DNA of 64,000 bases, taken from NCBI GenBank assembly GCA_026702845.1, contig JADCLS010000019.1:1-64000 (forward strand). Reading direction: 5' to 3'. This stretch comes from Candidatus Heimdallarchaeota archaeon (lineage in GTDB: Archaea; Asgardarchaeota; Heimdallarchaeia; Heimdallarchaeales; Kariarchaeaceae). Under the pieces are notes generated by a model. It was not told the origin of the DNA. It worked only from the letters and a program-made list of their open reading frames with translations, and did no database searches. A program made the position numbers and the translations under genes. Shown one piece after another: positions 55,391 to 64,000 of this stretch. Positions within the stretch are counted from its first letter, which is position 1. Every line of letters begins with the position of its first letter.

Positions 55391-57421
55391 ATGTTTAAGA
55401 ATGTTTTACTCGGATATTATGAGAATCCAAATTCAAAAAGAAATGCAATTTTACGGATCTCAACATTAACATTCTTTTTCTTTCTATGCTATTATTTTCT
55501 AAATTACATTGGACATACATATTTGGCAATTAAAGTAGGATCAGTAACACAGAGTGTAATTCATCTAGCAGATGGCTTCCTGTATTCATTTATTATACTA
55601 ACCAACATTAAATATGTTGGATTAATAATTATCAATTTGGTATTTAATTCCCCTTTTCCAGAAGAATCTATCCTTTTTCAAATGATGGTAGCCATCTTAT
55701 CCAGTTTGGGAGTGACTGTTTTTTATTTTTTAATGATAAAAATAACCAAATTACCAATAAATTTCACTAATTATACACAATTAACCAATTTCATATTTGT
55801 TGCTTCAATTTCACCATTTTTTGTATATGGTTTCACCCTAGTATTTTCTGGATTGACACCAAGTTCTCATATTAGTTTGATTTTGGATGCTTGGATGGCT
55901 GAATCATTATCAATTGTTACAATTGTCCCATTCATGTCTGTAATAATTTTTCCATTTATTGATGATCGTCTAAAGGCCTATGCACAGGATAAAAAAGTAA
56001 AAGTGAAACTAGATTATTACTATCTTACTGATATTGCAATCCTCTTTCTGGTCCAATATTTCGTTTATTATAGTGGGTTAGCAAGCAGAATAAATTTACT
56101 TTATCTGCTTTATATCCCTACCATTTGGATTGCCTCACAATATGGTTTAAATAGAGTGATCACGCTTAATTTCTCTAATGTACTAATAGCTAGTTTTTTC
56201 TGGAAACGTGAAAACCCATTAGAAATTGATATCCTTGAAATACAAGTTTTTTTTCTGTTATTATCAATTCTCGGATTGTTTCTTGGAACTGCAGTATCTA
56301 GAAGAAGGATACTTGAAGAGGAAAACATTAATACTTTGAAGAAATATAATGAGGTGCAAAAAATTGAGGCAATCGGGAGACTAGCCAATGGTATAGCTCA
56401 TGATTTTAATAATTTACTGGCAATCATTAAATTATCAAATGATGAACTTCTATTGGAACCTGAAAGTGAAGACAAATCACGATTAATTTCAGATATAAAT
56501 GACGCAATATTAACAGGAAAGAATTTAATCGATCAAATTCTTACATTCAGTAAGGATACTGGGGAGAAAAAAGTCGTTTTTGATGCAAGTTCCAAGATTA
56601 ATCACACTTGTAACTTTCTAAAGAGATTATTACCAGGGGGTTTCCAATTAGTCTTGGAAATAGAACCTAACTTGCATTTAGAGATGAATCCATCACAATT
56701 TGAACAGATTATTGTAAATCTTTTTGTTAATGCTAAAGATGCACTAGAACTAAATGGAGAAATTAAAATTTCTGCTAGAAAAGTTAATTCAATTGTTCAG
56801 ATCATTGTTCAGGACAATGGTGTAGGTATTTCAGCTGAGAATTTAGATAAAATTTTCGAACCATTTTTTACTACCAAACAAACTGGAACAGGGCTTGGTA
56901 TGTCAACTATTTATGGGATTTTAACACAAGCTGAAGGATCAATACAAGTGATCAGTAATGAAAATAATGGAACTCAAGTGATAATTGAGCTACCTTATAG
57001 TATCAAACCAATCCCCATAACAGAGGATCTTAAAACTAAACTAACTTCTTATCAGAGTGCAAATATCATGCTAGTGGAGGATAACAATAACCTACGGGAG
57101 ACTATTGAAAAGTCTCTTTCCAGATTAGGTTATACCGTTCATTCTTTTGTCAGTCCTGAAAGTGCCTTGATGAATTACAATGAATCCTATCATCTTGTGA
57201 TTTCAGATGTTCATCTGCCATATCTATCTGGTTATGAATTCTGTACAAGTTTACATAAAATTAATCCTCAAATACGAATAATCCTAATTTCAGGCTTATT
57301 TGAACCCAGTAAAGTAAATGATTTATCACATATAAAAATAAAATTTCTCCAGAAACCCTTTGATATTTATGCTCTTGCTAATATCATTGAGAGGTTGATT
57401 TCATCCCCTAATGAAAAGTAA
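55391..57421 (+). CDS. Hybrid sensor histidine kinase with MASE1-like membrane domain
   Basis: 676 residues. Eight or so membrane helices (about 15-305) resemble a MASE1-type integral sensor. The kinase follows: H337 in GIAHDFNNLL (HisKA of the NtrB/CckA type), then ATPase boxes NLFVNAKDAL, VQDNGVGI and GTGLGMSTIYG. A receiver domain ends the protein with phospho-acceptor D606 (ISDVHLP) and the conserved Lys in FLQKPF. All key residues are present. No separate response regulator is adjacent. Two-component proteins in archaea usually come from bacteria by transfer. It may sense the state of the neighbouring redox proteins, by position only. Confidence 0.85.
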   Translation: MFKNVLLGYYENPNSKRNAILRISTLTFFFFLCYYFLNYIGHTYLAIKVGSVTQSVIHLADGFLYSFIILTNIKYVGLIIINLVFNSPFPEESILFQMMVAILSSLGVTVFYFLMIKITKLPINFTNYTQLTNFIFVASISPFFVYGFTLVFSGLTPSSHISLILDAWMAESLSIVTIVPFMSVIIFPFIDDRLKAYAQDKKVKVKLDYYYLTDIAILFLVQYFVYYSGLASRINLLYLLYIPTIWIASQYGLNRVITLNFSNVLIASFFWKRENPLEIDILEIQVFFLLLSILGLFLGTAVSRRRILEEENINTLKKYNEVQKIEAIGRLANGIAHDFNNLLAIIKLSNDELLLEPESEDKSRLISDINDAILTGKNLIDQILTFSKDTGEKKVVFDASSKINHTCNFLKRLLPGGFQLVLEIEPNLHLEMNPSQFEQIIVNLFVNAKDALELNGEIKISARKVNSIVQIIVQDNGVGISAENLDKIFEPFFTTKQTGTGLGMSTIYGILTQAEGSIQVISNENNGTQVIIELPYSIKPIPITEDLKTKLTSYQSANIMLVEDNNNLRETIEKSLSRLGYTVHSFVSPESALMNYNESYHLVISDVHLPYLSGYEFCTSLHKINPQIRIILISGLFEPSKVNDLSHIKIKFLQKPFDIYALANIIERLISSPNEK

Positions 57422-57635
57422 TTTAGAATTCCCAGATCAACAATATAATCTAGGTCGGATATGACTTCCTGTAATCAAGATTCATTTCAAAACTATGCAA
57501 TAATATATCTGCCCTCGCTAATCAGAATTCATCAAACTATCAAAAAGAATAATTATATGAGTTTGTGACATTTAGGTTTTTATTTAATTTGTATTTGAAA
57601 TTCATCACAATGAATTGTGTTAAGTAAAGAATGAC

Positions 57636-57947
57636 ATGAAACTGGATGAGATAGACTTTAATATCCACAAGTTCACTTTCTACACAATGATAAAAGAATT
57701 AGTTACAGATTCTTACACTATTTATTTTCATATGTTGAAAGATGGATACTATTCATTACAATACAGGGGAGCAAAAGAACTAGATGATTTTGGTACAGTG
57801 CATATGAAAAAGGGAAGGATCGAATTAACCTTTTCCCTCACAAGACAAGAAGTCGAAGTTCTTCTCAATCTTGATACACTTAAGGTGGCCATCAAGCAAC
57901 GCTGCTGCAAAGGCAATAGGGAGGTCCACATCTCCTTTAGAGAATGA
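57636..57947 (+). CDS. Hypothetical small protein
   Basis: 103 residues, alpha/beta mixture, no recognised domain. Paired Cys (QRCCKGNREV) near the end. Start ATG at 57636, with another ATG 13 codons downstream of a weak promoter region. No operon partners. Confidence 0.45.
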   Translation: MKLDEIDFNIHKFTFYTMIKELVTDSYTIYFHMLKDGYYSLQYRGAKELDDFGTVHMKKGRIELTFSLTRQEVEVLLNLDTLKVAIKQRCCKGNREVHISFRE

Positions 57948-58185
57948 TGTCTTAAAGAATAATAGACATAGCAACCAATTGTTCCGATAAAAAGTTATAT
58001 TCTGACCAATTGTGTACTTAATTCTGAATTTATGCTTATTTTTGTTCCACGAATTCGATTTTGCTCATCAGAATTAGATTAATTTCGTAAATATGTGCTG
58101 AATTTGTGTCATTTTTTTGAAAAGGACACTAACTAATATAAGGACAATTAGATTACCTTCAATTAGTACATACCGGTGACTGATT

Positions 58186-60084
58186 TTGTATACAGACATA
58201 GGAAAATACCTTTTATATCTGGCCATATTAATGGCCTGGGCTGTTTATATACTGAGCCTGCGAAAAAAATCATATACTACGCTATTCCGATTGAATCTAG
58301 CATCTTTTCTAGGGATTTTTATTAGTTATATCATGATGCTAATGGTTCTATTGAGTAAGGATTACTCAATGGCAATCGTGTATAATTATACATCAAGTAG
58401 TATGAGCCTTGCGGAAAGGATCTCTGCTCTTTGGGTGGCACGAGCACCTATCATGACCTTATGGGGACTATACATGATGTTGATCTCAGTTATCACCTTA
58501 TATTATGTGAGAAATGAATTTAATGATCCAGTAGTGCAAAATATGACAAAACTTATTTTCTTGTTCTCCGCTATTATCATTTCATTTGCCGTTTCTGCAC
58601 GACCTGGTGCCTTTGATCAGCTGGAAGGAGATGTATTTCCCAATAATGGAAAGGGTCTCGAACCCTCTCTCCTCTCTAAATGGAATCTTTTACATCCACC
58701 ACTGGCATTTTTAGGTTATTCATCCTTTATTGTTCCTTTTGCTGCTGGTATTGCCATCCTCAATGCCTATAAATCAGGAACCAAGATTTCATCTCGTATT
58801 TACTACCTTATTGATTTCTTCATGCTGCTGGCTTGGTGTCTCAACTCAATTCTGCTTCTAGCAGGATCTCTTTGGGGATATGAGGAGAACTGGAGTGGTT
58901 TCTGGGCTTGGGATCCAGTCGAGATTGCCTCAGTTGTCATGTGGGCTGGTGCGACACTATACTTCCACGTTAAGTCTCTGGTGGAACAAGATCATCCTCT
59001 GCGGCCTTTCACAGCTACATTGGGCTGGTTAGGTGTAGCATTTGCCTCATTCATAGTGAGGAGTGGTATTCTCTCAGGATTGCACAGCTATACCTCAGTG
59101 CCACAAACTATTGTCTTTGGATTGATGTTAGCAGGCTCTATCCTAGTTGTTACAATCACTGTCTTAAGATCTGGTGTTGCGCTTATTCCAGATCATATCT
59201 ACCAGATACTGGGCAGTACACGGAAAACCTCAGTAATTACATTCTGGTTGTTATTCTCACTTATTACTGTGAATGTCGTGGGTCTGACCATGCAAATCAT
59301 CAATGCCTTGGCATTTTCCAATGAGATCACTCCACGATGGTATTATATACCACTCAACTCAATAATCCTAATTTCACTTGCAGTGCTCCTTCCGCTATGT
59401 GAGATGAAATGGGAGCAATTAAAGTCAAAACCCCAGCTATATTATGTGATAGCTTTCTTCGTTGTCTCTTTAGTCTACTTCTTCCTCTCAGGCCTATCAA
59501 TCCTGTTAATTTTTGCAGCAGCAGTTGTTATGACTGCTCTTCTATTGCAGATCCAAATAACATTTGGAGCAATCCGTAATAAACACGCCCTGAAAAAGAT
59601 GGGTAGGCACCTAGTACATATAGCTACCTTACTTCTCATAGTATCTTATGTCTCTGGAAACTACAGTGGGGATCGTGTTTACAAACTGGTCGATCAGGAT
59701 CAAATGGTTACTATCGACGAATTTGACTTCAAGATCTGGGTCGACAGAATTATTGATCCTACAGGTGAGAATTCACGAATAGAGGTGAAAATCTATGATA
59801 TGGATGAAAAACTATTAGATACTTTGGCATTAACAGATGGATTTTACGGTGAGGAGAATGAATACTGGGTCAGAGGAGATTACTATGTCACCCCATTCTA
59901 CGATTTCTTCTTCCATCAAACCCATGAGAGTTTTAGTTTTCAGTTGAATGCTCCCATAGGATTGAATATTGATAAGGTTGCTAATGCCAATCTCTTTCGT
60001 TTTTCATTCTTTGCTGTCTTCTCACTTTCTATAATTTCAGTAGCAGCAATGACAAGAAGAAAACCATCTGTTTCTGTTGAGTAG
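58186..60084 (+). CDS. ccmF: CcmF-like cytochrome c haem lyase
   Basis: 632 residues, about 14 membrane helices. The family signature GKGLEPSLLSKWNLLHPPLAFLGY (155-178), with haem-ligand-type H170, and the WWD haem-handling domain W230-G-Y-E-E-N-W-S-G-F-W-A-W-D (230-243) are both visible; a periplasmic domain near 525-600 precedes the last helix. CcmF attaches haem to CXXCH proteins outside the membrane. TTG start supported by a GGTGAC ribosome binding site at 58174-58179. No other ccm gene is adjacent. The nearby CXXCH proteins are likely substrates. Confidence 0.88.
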   Translation: MYTDIGKYLLYLAILMAWAVYILSLRKKSYTTLFRLNLASFLGIFISYIMMLMVLLSKDYSMAIVYNYTSSSMSLAERISALWVARAPIMTLWGLYMMLISVITLYYVRNEFNDPVVQNMTKLIFLFSAIIISFAVSARPGAFDQLEGDVFPNNGKGLEPSLLSKWNLLHPPLAFLGYSSFIVPFAAGIAILNAYKSGTKISSRIYYLIDFFMLLAWCLNSILLLAGSLWGYEENWSGFWAWDPVEIASVVMWAGATLYFHVKSLVEQDHPLRPFTATLGWLGVAFASFIVRSGILSGLHSYTSVPQTIVFGLMLAGSILVVTITVLRSGVALIPDHIYQILGSTRKTSVITFWLLFSLITVNVVGLTMQIINALAFSNEITPRWYYIPLNSIILISLAVLLPLCEMKWEQLKSKPQLYYVIAFFVVSLVYFFLSGLSILLIFAAAVVMTALLLQIQITFGAIRNKHALKKMGRHLVHIATLLLIVSYVSGNYSGDRVYKLVDQDQMVTIDEFDFKIWVDRIIDPTGENSRIEVKIYDMDEKLLDTLALTDGFYGEENEYWVRGDYYVTPFYDFFFHQTHESFSFQLNAPIGLNIDKVANANLFRFSFFAVFSLSIISVAAMTRRKPSVSVE

Positions 60085-61614
60085 GTGACTTTATTGCGTA
60101 GGGTAGTTGTGATTCTTATCATCCTGTTGTTTCTTCAAACAGCTCCGACACATGCAGTCGAAGTGAATGTAGATGTTAATACCTTTATTGATGAGCTGAT
60201 CACACGGTTGCTTGATGATGTGGAGTACAATGAAACCGGACATTTCATTGGTTGGAAGGATAGGTTGTATACTAAAGATAATCAATTAATCTTGTATCAG
60301 AAGGGATATACTGTTGGTGCAGCAGGGATTGCAGATGTACTATTATCCTACTACGATCAACCTGAGGTGAAAGCAATAGTGGATCAAACTGCCAATTTTC
60401 TTGTAACGACTACCGTTCCTGAGGATATTGGGGTCTCCTGGGATCGCTTCTCCACATTCAGAGGGGGAAGTTATCTGGGATTGCGATATGGAACCATGGG
60501 TATCATCAAATTTCTGACCCACTATTATCAGGAAACCCAAAACACAACAATACTTGAGACTATCAATCTGGGATTGGAATATTTTTACTCACAAGAGGAA
60601 TCACCAGGGTTCTGGAGAATTGGAGAAGGAGAGTATATCACAACCTATTATGAGTATGGTCTCACAGGTATGGGTGACCAATTTCTCGAATTATACGATG
60701 TTTTTGAGGATGAGATTTTTATTACCAAAGCCAAAAATATTGCCAATCTGATAATCAATTTAGGTGTGTGGAAGGGAGCGATGTTTGAACTGTATTGGGA
60801 CCCGGAATACGTTGGATCCATTCATGATGAGGTGGTCTATGCCAGTATGAATTCAGGTGTCAGTGGTGTGATGGGTTATTTACTTGATCTCTATGATGTG
60901 ACTGGAAACTCTACCTATCTTGATGTGGCCATAGGATTGGGAAACACATTAGTAGAGCTTGAGATAAATGGTGCATTTGAACATGCAGCTATCGGATATA
61001 TTTCTGGATTTGGTTACAAAAATAAAAATTTTGTGGGATATACTGCTGGTTCTGCTGGTGTGGCAAGTTCACTGTTCCGATTATATGAGTATAGCCCGAA
61101 TTCAGAATTCATCCAGACCTGTGCCAATATAGAGACTTATGTCAATTCCATGAATTATGATAATGGTTCTGTATCTATAGGCCAAGATTACATCAAATAT
61201 CAGTTTACTGGGATGGATCTTGGAGGTATAGGGCTCATAATGTATTATGCTCAATTATATGAACGCTATGGATTACAGGAATATATCGATCGAATCAATA
61301 ACTTACTCAATCATCTTCATGAGCTATGGGTGGAATACGATTATATACCTGTGGATGAGAATCATATCTCAATTTTTGGGTTCTCCTACAACATAGAAAA
61401 GGGACTTGCAGGACTAATACTGGCACTTCAACAGATAAATTCAGTAAGTTTTGACCAAGCTGAGGAAGATGGGTACATTGATGCACTTGATCGTGTTTCA
61501 TTTGTTCCCACAGATACATCAACTGAAGAACCCACATCATATATTATGGTGATGCTACCCTTGCTGTTTCCATTAATTCGAAAATCAAGACAATTTACTA
61601 AAACACACTCTTAA
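60085..61614 (+). CDS. Secreted LanC-like toroid protein, copy 1
   Basis: 509 residues. Signal peptide (about 1-24), C-terminal membrane helix. In between, repeated helical hairpins each end in a Gly-rich turn: GAAGIADVLL, LRYGTMGIIKFL, YGLTGMGDQFLE, SGVSGVMGYLL, AGSAGVASSLF and MDLGGIGLIM, the pattern of the LanC alpha/alpha barrel. The Cys-Cys-His zinc ligands of lanthionine cyclases are absent, so it is not a classical cyclase. The GTG at 60085 abuts the ccmF stop; TTG at 60094 after GGTGACT is an equally good start. Tight linkage suggests a job in extracellular haem-protein assembly or surface-glycan handling. Confidence 0.6.
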   Translation: MTLLRRVVVILIILLFLQTAPTHAVEVNVDVNTFIDELITRLLDDVEYNETGHFIGWKDRLYTKDNQLILYQKGYTVGAAGIADVLLSYYDQPEVKAIVDQTANFLVTTTVPEDIGVSWDRFSTFRGGSYLGLRYGTMGIIKFLTHYYQETQNTTILETINLGLEYFYSQEESPGFWRIGEGEYITTYYEYGLTGMGDQFLELYDVFEDEIFITKAKNIANLIINLGVWKGAMFELYWDPEYVGSIHDEVVYASMNSGVSGVMGYLLDLYDVTGNSTYLDVAIGLGNTLVELEINGAFEHAAIGYISGFGYKNKNFVGYTAGSAGVASSLFRLYEYSPNSEFIQTCANIETYVNSMNYDNGSVSIGQDYIKYQFTGMDLGGIGLIMYYAQLYERYGLQEYIDRINNLLNHLHELWVEYDYIPVDENHISIFGFSYNIEKGLAGLILALQQINSVSFDQAEEDGYIDALDRVSFVPTDTSTEEPTSYIMVMLPLLFPLIRKSRQFTKTHS

Positions 61615-61646
61615 GCCTAATATACACCAGAGACAATTGATCATCA

Positions 61647-63113
61647 ATGCGTCTGCAAATTCTTATTCTCTTACTTCTTATTCAACTACCCCCTGCAGTC
61701 GCATCTCCCATAGATCTAGCATTTGATCTGGAGGATTTTCAGCAGACCCTTCTCGATGATCTTGCAGCGGGAGTGGTGTATGAAAATGGCAAATTCAAAG
61801 GTTGGCCCTTTAGAGATCTCTACACCCGTTCAGTTAATGATGAGTGGTATAATGGCTATAGTATGGGACAGGCAGGTATAGCTGAAACTCTGTTGATGTA
61901 TAATATTTCAGATTTGATTGATGATGTATTTGATCATTTCAATAGCAGTTATTTTGAGGAGAATGGAGGGTTAACATGGGCAAGAAAACCATATTTCAGG
62001 GATATTGGATGGACAGGTGTCCGTTATGGTACAGCTGGTATCCTACCAGTTTTATTGCAGTACGCTGACATTGGCTATGACATTGATCATCTCATTGATC
62101 CTGCAATCACTTGGTTGATATCCCAGCAAAGAGAGAGGGGAATGTATGCCATAACTGAAGGTGATTTCGTGACCACAGGAATGGAATATGGGATGACCGG
62201 TGTTGGAGAGTGTTATCTTAAGCTCTTTTCTGCACTGGAAAACCAGACCTATCTTGATCTTGCCTATGAAGTTGTGAATTCTCTGTTTTCCATGGGTAGT
62301 TGGAATGGAACACAATTCTCCGTTCCCTGGTCTCCTGATTTGCAAGGTTCCGATGATGCCTATGGTGCATTGGCCAGTAGAGGAATTGGAGAGGCAGGAA
62401 TAATAGAATATCTCCTGCATTTCTATGAGCTCTCGTCCAATGATACAATACTAGATCATGCAATAGGGCTTGGTAAGGAATTATTATCCAGAGAGGAGAA
62501 TGGAAGCTGGAAAGCATCATCAGAGGGATATGTTTCATATATTTATGTCAAGAATGACTATTTGGGAGGATATCCTACTGGTTCTGCAGGAATTGCACCA
62601 ATCATGCTTGCCTTATATGATCTCACTTCTGATGAACAGTTTCTAGCATCTGCAGCCAGGATCGAGGCCTATGTTACTTCATTGATTTCACCAGATGGTG
62701 GATTCCAACCAGCAGCTCAGATTGATAATTATGAATTTTCTGGTATGCTTGGCATTTCAGGGATTATTCAGTACTTCCTAGAACTCTATGCTCGTTTTGG
62801 TCAACAACGGTATCTAGATAATAGTCATCGCCTTCTCAACCATTTGTATACACGCTATTTGGATAATGGGATGCTTTTATGGGATTTCAAACAGCCAGAT
62901 TATGGTATCTCATACTATCTTGATGGAGGTATCTCAGGAGTGTTACAGGTATTGAATTATTATGCTAATGTAGATGCAGGATCACGTGATTATTCGAGCT
63001 ACTCAAACCTAATGTCACTGTCAAGTACTACAGAACAAACATCATTCCCAGTAATTGGCATTTTTTCTGTTATTATTCTCATATATGGGAAAAAAACATT
63101 AGGTAAACGGTAA
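61647..63113 (+). CDS. Secreted LanC-like toroid protein, copy 2
   Basis: 488 residues, paralogue of the preceding protein. Signal peptide about 1-19; alpha/alpha toroid with turns MGQAGIAETLL, VRYGTAGILPVLL, YGMTGVGECYLK, RGIGEAGIIEYLL, TGSAGIAPIML and LGISGIIQYFL; C-terminal membrane helix and basic tail (GKKTLGKR). Zinc ligands of LanC are missing here too. 32 nt after copy 1 and in the same operon as ccmF. Membrane-tethered, outward facing. Confidence 0.6.
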   Translation: MRLQILILLLLIQLPPAVASPIDLAFDLEDFQQTLLDDLAAGVVYENGKFKGWPFRDLYTRSVNDEWYNGYSMGQAGIAETLLMYNISDLIDDVFDHFNSSYFEENGGLTWARKPYFRDIGWTGVRYGTAGILPVLLQYADIGYDIDHLIDPAITWLISQQRERGMYAITEGDFVTTGMEYGMTGVGECYLKLFSALENQTYLDLAYEVVNSLFSMGSWNGTQFSVPWSPDLQGSDDAYGALASRGIGEAGIIEYLLHFYELSSNDTILDHAIGLGKELLSREENGSWKASSEGYVSYIYVKNDYLGGYPTGSAGIAPIMLALYDLTSDEQFLASAARIEAYVTSLISPDGGFQPAAQIDNYEFSGMLGISGIIQYFLELYARFGQQRYLDNSHRLLNHLYTRYLDNGMLLWDFKQPDYGISYYLDGGISGVLQVLNYYANVDAGSRDYSSYSNLMSLSSTTEQTSFPVIGIFSVIILIYGKKTLGKR

Positions 63114-63222
63114 TACACCATTCTTTCCCACGAATGGGAAAAATAAAATATATTTTTCTTGCCTCTTCATAAAAATTGTTCTTCGCTATAATCATTATAA
63201 AGGTATTCTCCTTCTCCGTCAT

Positions 63223-64000
63223 ATGGCAAATAGAGTGTTCACTTTTGATAAAGGAGAACCTGATAAATCCGTTCTAGGTGGTAAGGGTGCTGCTCTAGCT
63301 ACGATGACTCAGCTAGGATTACCTATTCCACCAGGATTTACAATTACCACTGGAACCTGCATAGAGTTCCTTGAGAATAATTCTACCTACCCTGAAGGTG
63401 TTTGGGATGAAGTATTAGCTGCAATGAAGGATGTGGAGCAGAAGATGGGCAAAACATTCAATGATGCCTCGAATCCTCTGCTGGTCTCGATCAGATCAGG
63501 TGCGAAAATTTCTATGCCTGGTATGATGGATACTGTACTTAACTGTGGATTAAATGATGAGATTACCGAGGCATTTGGTAAGCAGACAGATAATCCAAGA
63601 TTTGCACGAGATGCCTACAGAAGATTAATCCAGATGTTTGCAGATGTAGTCTGTGGATTGAACCAGGATGAGTTTCATCACCTACTTGATGAGATGAAAA
63701 AGAAGGTAGGTGTGGAGTATGATCATCAGTTAACTGCAGATCATCTAGCAGAATTGATAGGGCAATACAAGAAAAAATTTGCTGAATTACATGGATCTCC
63801 CTTCCCACAGGATCCCTATGATCAACTGGATATGGCCATCAAGGCAGTGTTCAAATCATGGAATAATGCAAGAGCTATTGCCTATCGTAATTTTGAGGGA
63901 ATACCACATGATATTGGTACAGCTGTGAATGTACAATCCATGGCATTTGGTAATTTTGATGATACCTCTGGAACCGGAGTATTATTCACCCGTGATCCCT
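63223..64000 (+). CDS. ppdK: Pyruvate phosphate dikinase, N-terminal part (runs off the window)
   Basis: 259 codons are visible from the ATG at 63223. GGKGAALATMTQLGLPIPPGFTITT, then SIRSGAKISMPGMMDTVLNCGLND, then RFARDAYRRLIQMF and NVQSMAFGN are signatures of the ATP-binding domain of PPDK, which interconverts pyruvate and PEP using ATP and phosphate or pyrophosphate. The SGAKISMPGMMDT segment distinguishes PPDK from PEP synthase. No stop before the window edge. The gene has its own upstream region (63114-63222). Confidence 0.9.
   Translation, partial: MANRVFTFDKGEPDKSVLGGKGAALATMTQLGLPIPPGFTITTGTCIEFLENNSTYPEGVWDEVLAAMKDVEQKMGKTFNDASNPLLVSIRSGAKISMPGMMDTVLNCGLNDEITEAFGKQTDNPRFARDAYRRLIQMFADVVCGLNQDEFHHLLDEMKKKVGVEYDHQLTADHLAELIGQYKKKFAELHGSPFPQDPYDQLDMAIKAVFKSWNNARAIAYRNFEGIPHDIGTAVNVQSMAFGNFDDTSGTGVLFTRDP

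Noticed and set aside
62052..62538. Minus-strand frames of 106-122 codons
   Set aside because: They are antisense to the secreted LanC-like gene and have no domain, start signal or promoter.
60085..63113. Lanthipeptide biosynthesis cluster
   Set aside because: The LanC-like proteins are secreted and lack zinc ligands; no precursor peptide or dehydratase gene is near.
1..64000. tRNA or rRNA genes
   Set aside because: No convincing cloverleaf with a T-arm motif and no rRNA-like stretch was recognised by eye; a covariance-model search would be decisive.

Overview
The window is a stretch of AT-rich archaeal chromosome, probably from an Asgard archaeon. Supporting signs are four proteins with longin/roadblock-like sensor domains (three fused to a multi-pass membrane domain), a PAC2-family protein, a leucine-rich-repeat protein, and many genes whose start codon lies about 25-27 bp after a TATA box (leaderless transcription). 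The lineage is an inference; no rRNA, tRNA or other phylogenetic marker was recognised here. Genes are mostly compact, on both strands, in short operons.

Positions 1-12.6 kb are accessory DNA. The window opens with the tail of an IS66-like transposase that cuts into a type III restriction gene (res); the partner methyltransferase (mod) is intact. Convergent to mod is a three-gene Tn7-like transposition operon on the minus strand: a TnsA-TnsB fusion, a TnsC-type AAA+ ATPase with a C2H2-finger-like tail, and a third protein built of five roughly 70-residue repeats that resemble homing-endonuclease-associated repeats, in the position normally held by TniQ/TnsD. The tnsAB-proximal end is visible (about 9125-9227), with 21-bp TnsB-type sites around the tnsAB promoter and a terminus ending in ACA. 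Three further terminus-like copies, in the opposite orientation, lie at 10555, 10890 and 11719 around an unknown gene, a VapBC toxin-antitoxin pair and a zinc peptidase. No Cas gene is present, so this is not a visible CRISPR-associated transposon. It is the strongest candidate for an undescribed system.

12.6-36.5 kb holds a PP2C-like phosphatase, a GPH-type sugar transporter, a tandem GNAT acetyltransferase, a large secreted GH81 beta-1,3-glucanase with accessory modules, a PadR regulator with a heterodimeric ABC exporter, the first 7TM-longin protein with a stand-alone longin protein, a rifampicin-phosphotransferase-like enzyme coupled to a GAP-family membrane protein and opposed by a TetR regulator (two matching operators around a symmetric TATA box), and an ABC-2 system resembling Bacillus yxlEFG next to a membrane-tethered winged-helix regulator.

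36.7-51.8 kb carries an LLM-type flavin/F420 oxidoreductase, two more 7TM-longin proteins, a FlaR-like P-loop kinase, a PAC2 protein, a membrane protein/XRE regulator pair, a photolyase, a DEAD-box helicase, a tyrosine-rich PepSY-like surface protein, a methyltransferase and an LRR protein. 52.7-63.1 kb looks like an extracellular redox region: two paralogous secreted proteins with a CXXCH haem motif and an ethylbenzene-dehydrogenase-like domain, a hybrid histidine kinase, a CcmF-like haem lyase, and two secreted LanC-like toroid proteins directly after it. The window ends inside a pyruvate phosphate dikinase gene.
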